Source: an uncultured Trueperaceae bacterium
GTDB lineage: Bacteria > Deinococcota > Deinococci > Deinococcales > Trueperaceae
Assembly (NCBI GenBank): GCA_937873495.1
Contig: CALMXZ010000009.1
Coordinates: 62,001-126,000 of the forward strand
DNA length: 64,000 nucleotides
Direction: 5' to 3'
Shown: positions 57,831 through 64,000 of the stretch, piece by piece
How positions within the stretch are numbered: position 1 is the first letter of the stretch
How the letters are laid out: every line of letters begins with the position of its first letter
Position numbers and translations under genes: made by a program
The notes under the pieces: model-generated
Told to the model about the DNA's origin: nothing
The model's input: the letters and a program-made list of their open reading frames with translations, nothing else
Database searches by the model: none

Positions 57831-58568
57831 TCACAGGTCGGACAGGATGCGCGCCCTGAGCGCGTCGTACTCCGACCTGGAGAGGCGGCCGGCGCGGTAG
57901 AGCCCCTCGACTTCCTCTAGGCGTTCCGCCACCGTGCGGCCGCCGGCCTTCGGGTCGGCGGCCGCGCCGTTGTTCGGGTCCGTCGCGGCCGCGGCGACGC
58001 CGGCCACCGTCCTGAAGAGGTTCGCCTTGGCCTCCGGGTCGAGGTCGACCTGCTCGCCGTTAACGAACACGGTTGTGGTGCCGGCGGAGCGCTCCTTGGC
58101 TTGCCGTGACCTGTCGAGGATCTCCTGCAGGTCGATGCCCGCGAAGCCTACGCCGGATGTCGCACCGGTCCGCCTGCGCCACGCGTTGCCAAGGCCCCTG
58201 CCGAGAGCCGGCAGGACGGTGGCGGCGAGGAGGGCGAGAACGACGAAGGCGCCGCCGCTGAAGACGAGCCCCGCGTAGAGGAACGTCTGCAGGGTCACGG
58301 TCTTGACCTCGCCGTCCGGCATGACGCACGAGAACACCTGGCTCACACCTTGTTGGCCGGGTTTGTACGAGTAGTTGTAGGAGTCGTGCTGAGCAGCGCC
58401 GCCTTTGCACGCCATGGCGTTCGCGAAGGCCACGGAGCGCGGGAACACCGCACCGACCACGGCCGCCCCGACGAACCCGCAGAAGAGCGCTACCCCTATC
58501 AGGGCGACGAAGCCGATGACCTTGAGGGGCGTCCTGCCCGCGACGCGCCGTGATTCCTTCGAGTGCAT
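57831..58568 (-). CDS. Membrane protein with SHOCT domain
   Basis: A 245-aa protein. ATG 58568 has AAAGGAGC upstream. Two hydrophobic segments (residues ~15-40 and ~90-115) flank a Cys-containing loop (MACKGGAA, FSCVMPDGE). The C-terminus ends in a SHOCT helix (VEGLYRAGRLSRSEYDALRARILSDL). SHOCT domains are short oligomerisation helices, often membrane-linked. Convergent with the beta-helix gene. Confidence 0.82.
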   Translation of the reverse strand: MHSKESRRVAGRTPLKVIGFVALIGVALFCGFVGAAVVGAVFPRSVAFANAMACKGGAAQHDSYNYSYKPGQQGVSQVFSCVMPDGEVKTVTLQTFLYAGLVFSGGAFVVLALLAATVLPALGRGLGNAWRRRTGATSGVGFAGIDLQEILDRSRQAKERSAGTTTVFVNGEQVDLDPEAKANLFRTVAGVAAAATDPNNGAAADPKAGGRTVAERLEEVEGLYRAGRLSRSEYDALRARILSDL

Positions 58569-58639
58569 GAGAGCTCCTTTCGGCCATTGAACGGCCGACA
58601 GGGCTCGCGGGGGATGAGGTCCGCCACTCGCCCGAGGGC

Positions 58640-59569
58640 TTACACGAAGATATGCCGCGGCAACACGGCCGAGACCACCCAGTTCGGCGCGTCGACGACC
58701 TCGCTGATGCGAAGGTTCACGGCCACGCTGCATAGCGCGTAGGCGAGGTCCGGGTCCATGCCGTACTCCGTGGTGAGGTGGTCGACCATGGCGTAGATGG
58801 CGGTTTTGGTCGCTTGCAGCAGGTCGGGCGCGATCCCCATGGTGCCGTAGAAGCCCTTCGGGTAAGGCTCCGTGGCGTGCGCTGGCCCGAGCTCGTAACG
58901 CGGGCTGGGGAACTCGGCGTTCTTGATGAGGCCGACTCGCACCTTGACCGTCATGGCCGTCTCGATGGCCGTGCCGCACACCTCGCCGTCGCCCTGCGCA
59001 GCGTGCGTGTCGCCGATCGACAGCAGCCCGCCGTGCACTGCTACCGGCAGGTAGAGGCGGCTGCCGCGCGTGAGGTCGCGGATGTCCATGTTCCCGCCCT
59101 GCTGCCGCGGTGGCACCACGCTGTGCCTGCCCGGCTCGCGGAGCGCGAGGCCGATGGTGCCCGGGAACGGCCGCGTCGGTATGTGGATGCCCGGCTGGAA
59201 CTCCACGCGCTTCGCGTCGTAGTGCGAGATGTTGAGCAGCGGGTCGGTGAACTCCTCGGCCAGCAGCCCGAAGCCAGGGATGATGCCGGTCCAGCCCCAG
59301 CCGCTCTCCGTGAAGTCGAGGATGTCCACCGCCACCACGTCGCCGGGCTGGGCGCCCTCCACGTAGATCGGTCCGGTGACGGGGTTGACCTTCTCGAAGT
59401 CCAGCTTGGCCACGTCCGCGGCCGTCGAGTTGGCGTCCAGCTGCCCGCCGGAGGAGTCCACCGTGTGGATCTCGAGCTCGGCGCCCGGTTCGACGCGCAG
59501 TACCGGCTCGAGGGCGTTGTCCCACCCGAAGTGGTGGTGGTGATGGTGGATGGTCTTGTACTGGCTCAT
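58640..59569 (-). CDS. Acetamidase/formamidase family enzyme
   Basis: A 309-aa amidase of the FmdA/AmdA family. FGWDNALEPVLRVEPGA opens the fold, then VNPVTGPIYVEGAQPGDVVAVDI, the central GGNMDIRDL and VHGGLLSIGDTHAAQGDGEVCGTAIE motifs, all typical. It cleaves formamide- or acetamide-like compounds to ammonia. A native run of six His precedes FGWDN. GAGGT lies upstream of the ATG. It follows the binding-protein gene on the same strand. Confidence 0.93.
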   Translation of the reverse strand: MSQYKTIHHHHHHFGWDNALEPVLRVEPGAELEIHTVDSSGGQLDANSTAADVAKLDFEKVNPVTGPIYVEGAQPGDVVAVDILDFTESGWGWTGIIPGFGLLAEEFTDPLLNISHYDAKRVEFQPGIHIPTRPFPGTIGLALREPGRHSVVPPRQQGGNMDIRDLTRGSRLYLPVAVHGGLLSIGDTHAAQGDGEVCGTAIETAMTVKVRVGLIKNAEFPSPRYELGPAHATEPYPKGFYGTMGIAPDLLQATKTAIYAMVDHLTTEYGMDPDLAYALCSVAVNLRISEVVDAPNWVVSAVLPRHIFV

Positions 59570-59677
59570 CTAGTTACCTCGTCTCTCACGGGGTTGGCCG
59601 CCTGGCCGCCAAGTCGTGCATGGCGGCAGGCGAGGCTTCTCGCCAGCTTACGGACCGTAGGTTTCATCAAGGGAACA

Positions 59678-59717
59678 CGGTTGTCGGTGGCACGGTCGAC
59701 CGTGCCACCGACAACCG
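59678..59717 (-). terminator. 40-bp perfect palindrome between binding-protein and amidase genes
   Basis: CGGTTGTCGGTGGCACGGTC is followed at once by its exact reverse complement (arms 59678-59697 and 59698-59717). It would form a 20-bp hairpin with almost no loop, 16 nt after the binding-protein stop. No T-run, so it is probably a message stabiliser or a partial stop. Confidence 0.75.
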
Positions 59718-59732
59718 CGAGGGAGCCCCGCT

Positions 59733-61379
59733 TTACTGCGCTCTACGCACCATCTCGTAGTGGACGGGGATGTGCATGGGGTCCACGAAGATCGCGTCCG
59801 GGCCGGTCACGTTGGTGGAGTGCATGCTGACCTGCAGCTCGTGGAAGATGGGGATCCAGGGGGCGTCGCCCATGATGTCGACGAAGATCTGCCGCCACTC
59901 GTCGACGCGCTCGGCCTGCTGGTCGGCGCGGGCGAGCGTATCGGCGTGGGCCGCTCGGGCCTCGATGCTCTCGTCGCAGTAGCGCGCCCAGTTCCAGCCC
60001 CCCGGGATGTTGGAGGCGCACGCGAGGATCGGCCAGTAGAAGTTGTTCGGGTCCGGGTAGTCGGCGATCCAGGCCATGCCGCCCGACCAGAGGAGCGGGG
60101 CCTCACCGGCGCCGCCCGCCTCGATGACGGTGCTCTGGGCCTGCGTGCGCAGCTCGGCGCGCACGCCGATCTCGGCCAGGTCTGCCTGGATCGCCTGGGC
60201 GATGCGGTCGTTCGGCGCGACGTTGTAGGCGTACAGGACCGTATCGAAGCCGTTGGGGTAGCCGGCCTCCGCTAGGAGCGCCTTGGCCGCCGCCGGGTCG
60301 TACGGGTAGCCGGCGTAGCTCGTGTCGTGGCTCTCGAAGAGCGGCGGGAGGATCTGGACGGCGGGCACGGCGCGGTTGTTGATGATGCGCACGATGCGGT
60401 CTTTGTTGACGGCCATGTTCAGGGCTCGGCGCACGCGCACGTCCGTGAACGGCTCCATCTCGACGTTGATGGTCACGTAGCCGGTCTGCATCTGCTCGCC
60501 GAGCGAGACCTGCTTGCTCCAGGTCGGATCGGCCATGACTTCCGTGTACCTGGCGCCCGGGATGCCGTCGCCGAGGATGTCGACCTCGCCGCGCTGGAGG
60601 CGCAGGAACGCCACGTTCGGGTCGACGCCGACCTGGAAGGTCAGCTCGTCGAGGTAGGGAAGGCCGGCCTCGAAGTAGTCGGGGTTGCGCTCCAGGACTA
60701 TGCGCTGCCCAAGCACCCACTCCTTCAGCTTGAAGCCGCCGGTGCCGACCGGCTGGTGGCCGAAGTCGCCCGCCGCGGCCTCCACGGCCTCCTGCGGCAC
60801 GACGTGGGCGAAGTTGAGGCCGAGCTTGTGAAGGAACGCGGCGTCGGGCTCGGTGGTGGTGAACTGCACCGTGCGGTCGTCCACGACGACGATGCCGCTG
60901 ACCTCACTCGCCGCGCCGTCGATGAACTCCTGGGCGCCGGCGATGGTGAGGTAGAAACCCTGACCGGGGCTCTGCGTGGCGGGGTCGAGGGTGCGCTCCA
61001 GCGTGTACTTGACGTCGCCGGCCACGAGGGCGCGACCGTTGTGGAACTTGACCCCGTCACGCAGCACGAACGTGTAGGTCAGGCCGTCGTCGCTCACCGT
61101 GTAGCTCTCGGCGAGGTGCGGGACGAGCTCGGTGGTGCCCGGCACGTAGTCCATCAGGCCGTCGAAGAGCGACTTGATGATGGACCAGTTCTGCCAGTCG
61201 TAGCCGATGGCCGGGTCGAGGGTGCTCACGTCGTCCTGGAACGTGACGATCGCGCTGCCGCCTTGCTGCGCCATGGCCGTCCCGAACGCAAGCACGCTCG
61301 CCGCGGCGAGCGCCAGCCACGGCTTACGCCTACGCGAGGGGGCCTGCTCTCCCGTTGGATCGATCCGTCCTCTTCCCAT
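59733..61379 (-). CDS. Dipeptide-type ABC solute-binding protein (SBP_bac_5)
   Basis: A 548-aa exported binding protein with a signal peptide (~residues 18-38, WLALAAASVLAFGTAMAQ) and no lipobox. Family segments: VSTLDPAIGYDW, LAESYTVSDDGLTYTFVLRDGVKFHNG, VGTGGFKLKEWV and a C-terminal DAPWIPIFHELQ. It captures peptide- or amide-like substrates for the two permeases encoded just upstream in the same direction. Confidence 0.93.
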   Translation of the reverse strand: MGRGRIDPTGEQAPSRRRKPWLALAAASVLAFGTAMAQQGGSAIVTFQDDVSTLDPAIGYDWQNWSIIKSLFDGLMDYVPGTTELVPHLAESYTVSDDGLTYTFVLRDGVKFHNGRALVAGDVKYTLERTLDPATQSPGQGFYLTIAGAQEFIDGAASEVSGIVVVDDRTVQFTTTEPDAAFLHKLGLNFAHVVPQEAVEAAAGDFGHQPVGTGGFKLKEWVLGQRIVLERNPDYFEAGLPYLDELTFQVGVDPNVAFLRLQRGEVDILGDGIPGARYTEVMADPTWSKQVSLGEQMQTGYVTINVEMEPFTDVRVRRALNMAVNKDRIVRIINNRAVPAVQILPPLFESHDTSYAGYPYDPAAAKALLAEAGYPNGFDTVLYAYNVAPNDRIAQAIQADLAEIGVRAELRTQAQSTVIEAGGAGEAPLLWSGGMAWIADYPDPNNFYWPILACASNIPGGWNWARYCDESIEARAAHADTLARADQQAERVDEWRQIFVDIMGDAPWIPIFHELQVSMHSTNVTGPDAIFVDPMHIPVHYEMVRRAQ

Positions 61380-61472
61380 CCTTGCCTTCCTTCCGCGCCC
61401 AGCGGCGCTCCTTCACCGGCACTCGCCTCGTCGGCTTGACCCCCAAGGCGGCCGGATGAGGCGAGGTGTCCG

Positions 61473-62465
61473 CTACGAGTACCGGATCCTCGGGTCGAGT
61501 ACCGGGTACACGAGGTCGGCGAGCAGGTTGCCCACGACCACGAAAAGCGCGGTGACTATTACGCCTCCCATTATGACCGGGATGTCGACCAGTTGGATGG
61601 CTTGCCAGATCATCTGCCCGATGCCCGGCCAGCCGAACACACTCTCGACGATCACGATGCCGCCCATGAACACCCCGATGTCGAGCCCGACGAGCGCCAC
61701 CACCGGCAGAACGGCGTTCTTGAGGACGTGCTTGGCCACGACACGCCGCGGCAACACGCCCTTGGCGCGCGCCGTTCGCACGTAGTCCTGCCGCAGCACG
61801 TCGATCATGGCGCTGCGTGTGACGCGCGCGTACCAGCCGCCGCCCGCCAGGCCGACGGTGACGGCGGGGAGCACGAGGTGGAGCGGAGTGCCGTAGCCGC
61901 CGAGCGGGAAGACGGGCAGCAGGTAGGCGAGGAAGTAGATGAGGAGCAGGCCGACGACGAACTGCGGCGCCGACACGCCGACGAAGGCCAGCGTCATGAC
62001 CGCCTGGTCGATGCGCGTGCCGCGCCGCAACGCGGCGAGGATGCCCGTCGGCAAGCCTATGAGGAGTTCGAAGAGGATGCCCGCCATGGCGAGCTGCAAG
62101 GTGGGCAGGAAGCGGGACTTGATGAGCCGCGCCACGTCGGCCTTCTGGGCGTACGACCGGCCCATGTCGCCCTGCACCAGGTTCTTGAGGTAGCTGAAGT
62201 ACTGCACGGGCAGCGGCCGGTCGAGGCCGAGCTCCGAGCGGATGCTGGCGACGGTCGCCGCCGTGGCGGAGCGCCCGGCGATCATGCGCGCCGGGTCGGC
62301 CGGCAGCAGGAACACGAGGAGGAACGTGACGATCGTGACGCCGATCATCACCCCGACCGCCTGCAGCAGGCGTTGGCCGAGGTAGCCGATCACCCGCCGC
62401 CTCGCCGTGCCGGCGGGCGCGCCGGGGCGAACGACGCCCGCCCGCCCCTCATCGCGAGCGCGCAC
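61473..62465 (-). CDS. Dipeptide-type ABC permease (DppB-like)
   Basis: A permease of 330 aa from GTG 62465, or 306 aa from GTG 62393, which has GGCGAGG upstream and gives the usual short N-terminus (VIGYLGQRLLQ). It shows LPADPARMIAGRSA, VQYFSYLKNLVQGDMGRSY, and the EAA-type loop VRTARAKGVLPRRVVAKHVLKNA. About six membrane segments. It partners the DppC gene, 22 nt upstream. Confidence 0.92.
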   Translation of the reverse strand: MRARDEGRAGVVRPGAPAGTARRRVIGYLGQRLLQAVGVMIGVTIVTFLLVFLLPADPARMIAGRSATAATVASIRSELGLDRPLPVQYFSYLKNLVQGDMGRSYAQKADVARLIKSRFLPTLQLAMAGILFELLIGLPTGILAALRRGTRIDQAVMTLAFVGVSAPQFVVGLLLIYFLAYLLPVFPLGGYGTPLHLVLPAVTVGLAGGGWYARVTRSAMIDVLRQDYVRTARAKGVLPRRVVAKHVLKNAVLPVVALVGLDIGVFMGGIVIVESVFGWPGIGQMIWQAIQLVDIPVIMGGVIVTALFVVVGNLLADLVYPVLDPRIRYS

Positions 62466-62487
62466 TGTCGCGTCGGTGCGCCTGGAC

Positions 62488-63387
62488 TCATCTGCGCTCC
62501 GAGAGGTCGAGTGCGTCGCGCAAGCCCTCGCCGAGGAGGTTGAACGACAGCGAGGTGAGGAGGATGGCCGCGCCGGGGAAGATCACCAGCCACGGGGCGT
62601 TGAGGAAGTACGACTGGCTCTCGTTGATGATCCCGCCCCATGAAGGCGTGGGCGGCTGCACCCCCACGCCGAGGAAGCTCAGCGACGCTTCCAGCAGCAC
62701 CGTCGTGCTGATCCCGAGCGTGCCGAAGACGAGGAGCGTGCTCACCAGGTGCGGAAGGATGTGGCGCGCCAAGGTGCGCAACGTTCCGACGCCGAGGGCC
62801 CCGGCCGCCTCAACGAACTCGCGCCGCCCGAGGGACAGGACCTGGGCGTAGATGGCCCTCGCGATCCAGACCCAGTTCACGAGCGCGATGACCAGCGCGA
62901 CGATCCAGAGGCTGGGGCGCAGGATGGCCGCGAGCGCGATGGCCAGGATCAGGGCGGGGAAGGCCGTCATGACGTCCGTCAGCCGCATCAGGACCGTCTC
63001 CACCCACCCTCGGAAGTAATCCGCGGCCAACCCGACGAGGAGCCCTATCAGGACGGCGGCCCCGTTGGCCACCACGCCCACGAGCAAGGAGATGCGGGCG
63101 CCGTAGATCACGCGCGAGAGGAGGTCGCGGCCGAGCAGGTCGGTGCCGAACCAGTACGGCGCGGCCGGCGGTAACGGGAAACCCTCCAGCGTGAGCCCGT
63201 CGAAGTACTGCTTGGCGGGGTCGTGCGGCACCAGTAGCGGTGCGAAGATGCTCACCGCCAGCACCACGAGCACGCCGCACAAACCGACGACGGCCGCCCG
63301 GTCGGCCAGGAAGCGCTTCAGGCGCTTCGGCAGCTGCCGTGCCGGCGTGGACCGAGTCGGCGGCGCCCCCTGTGACCTATCGATCAA
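62488..63387 (-). CDS. Dipeptide-type ABC permease (DppC-like)
   Basis: A permease of ~299 aa from TTG 63387, or 331 from ATG 63483, which lies deep within the phosphatase gene. It shows FGTDLLGRDLLSRVIYGARIS, the EAA-type loop VEAAGALGVGTLRTLARHILPHL and LSFLGVGVQPPTPSWG. Five or six membrane segments. It overlaps the phosphatase end by 11 nt, so the phosphatase and the importer are one operon. Confidence 0.9.
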   Translation of the reverse strand: MIDRSQGAPPTRSTPARQLPKRLKRFLADRAAVVGLCGVLVVLAVSIFAPLLVPHDPAKQYFDGLTLEGFPLPPAAPYWFGTDLLGRDLLSRVIYGARISLLVGVVANGAAVLIGLLVGLAADYFRGWVETVLMRLTDVMTAFPALILAIALAAILRPSLWIVALVIALVNWVWIARAIYAQVLSLGRREFVEAAGALGVGTLRTLARHILPHLVSTLLVFGTLGISTTVLLEASLSFLGVGVQPPTPSWGGIINESQSYFLNAPWLVIFPGAAILLTSLSFNLLGEGLRDALDLSERR

Positions 63388-64000
63388 AGTCTCCCAGGCC
63401 AAGTTCGGCCGCGAGAACGCGAGCCGCCGCCACCGCGCTGCGCGTCCCGGTCGCCACGGCGAGCTTCGAGCGCAGCCAGTCATCGCCGCCCTGCCAGACC
63501 TCGCAGACGGCGCCGGCCTCGCGCGCGATCACCATGCCGGCCGCGACGTCCCACGGGCTCAGGCCGAACTGCCAGAACAGGTCGACGCGCCCGTCGGCCA
63601 CGAAGCAGAAGTCGCGGCAGCAGGCGCCGCTGGCGCGGACACCGGCCGAGGCGGCCGCGACCTGTTGGAAGAACTCCGTCTGGGGTGTAGCCTCCGGCCT
63701 CGAGAACGTGAAGTTGGTGGAGACGAGCGCGTGGGAGAGCGGCCTGTCGTCCGTGCGCTCTAGCCTCGCCCCGTTGCGCCAAGCTCCCGCACCGGTCACG
63801 GCCCATGTGACGGTGTCGTCCCCAGCGTGGTAGATGGCGCCGAGCACGCTCTCGCCGGCCTCCACGAGGCCGATGGAGACGCAGAAGGCGGGGTAGTTGC
63901 GCACGAAGTTGTGGGTGCCGTCGATGGGGTCGATCACCCACACCGGGGCGCCGTCGTCGAACTCCGCCAGTCCGTCCTCCTCACCGAGGAGGCCGAAACC
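63377..64000 (-). CDS. Inositol-monophosphatase-family enzyme (N-terminus cut)
   Basis: 208 codons lie in the window; the start is beyond base 64000. It has GEED (metal Glu), DPIDGTHNF (metal Asp pair) and a later metal Asp in SPWDVAAGMVIAREAGA. It removes phosphate from inositol phosphates or related sugars/histidinol phosphate. The operon link to an importer is unusual. The family call is firm, the substrate is not. Confidence 0.92.
   Translation of the reverse strand, partial: GFGLLGEEDGLAEFDDGAPVWVIDPIDGTHNFVRNYPAFCVSIGLVEAGESVLGAIYHAGDDTVTWAVTGAGAWRNGARLERTDDRPLSHALVSTNFTFSRPEATPQTEFFQQVAAASAGVRASGACCRDFCFVADGRVDLFWQFGLSPWDVAAGMVIAREAGAVCEVWQGGDDWLRSKLAVATGTRSAVAAARVLAAELGLGDFDR

Overview
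The window is high-GC bacterial chromosome and looks like the Deinococcota (Deinococcus-Thermus) lineage, probably a Truepera-like member. This is inferred from gene content and gene style, not from any search. The supporting traits are an ATP-type PEP carboxykinase, LPS-transport-like envelope genes together with a giant TamB protein, a DUF4900-type pilus gene beside a prepilin cluster, and many TANNNT boxes 6-7 nt before the start codon. That last layout matches the leaderless transcripts known in Deinococcus.

Layout. 1-5740: housekeeping genes pheS (3' part), pheT, a CvpA-like membrane protein, glmS and a small ORF. 5800-11320: TPR protein and glgA (minus), a CtpA-type protease (plus) and pckA (minus). 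11454-21638: one 3394-residue TamB-like protein. 21886-33735 (plus except one gene): acylphosphatase, trpC, a paired M16 peptidase operon, an LptA-like/LptD-like/LptF-G-like envelope operon, rel (ppGpp), a lone XRE regulator (minus) and a low-molecular-weight tyrosine phosphatase. The signal recognition particle RNA lies at 33759-33858 (minus). 34164-38869: a type IV pilin and a four-gene minor-pilin cluster, more AT-rich than the rest. 38993-47906 (minus): a catabolic island with a GntR/FCD regulator, a dipeptide-type ABC importer without ATPases, and five enzymes. 47907-50208: a rearranged stretch with IS3 remnants, a truncated copy of the next gene's 5' end, an operator-like repeat array and an AAA/DUF4143 ATPase. 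50243-57821: an exported cyclase-family protein, then five lipoproteins in a row, including a subtilase and a beta-helix protein. 57831-64000 (minus): a SHOCT protein, an acetamidase/formamidase, a second dipeptide-type importer (solute-binding protein plus two permeases, again no ATPase) and an inositol-monophosphatase-family gene cut by the window end.

How the genes work together. TamB, the Lpt-like trio and the lipoproteins point to active outer-membrane biogenesis. The two importers sit with amide- or peptide-cleaving enzymes (M20, M24, GGCT-like, amidase), suggesting scavenging of small amides or modified peptides, with ATPases supplied from elsewhere.

The items most worth a second look are: a three-copy TACATTCT array at exact 33-bp spacing upstream of the AAA ATPase; a GTAAG tandem element shared by the glmS, pilA and lipoprotein promoters; a pilA mRNA predicted to begin with a hairpin; a 9-codon uORF coupled to the ctpA start; and the catabolic island. 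No tRNA, rRNA or CRISPR array was seen.
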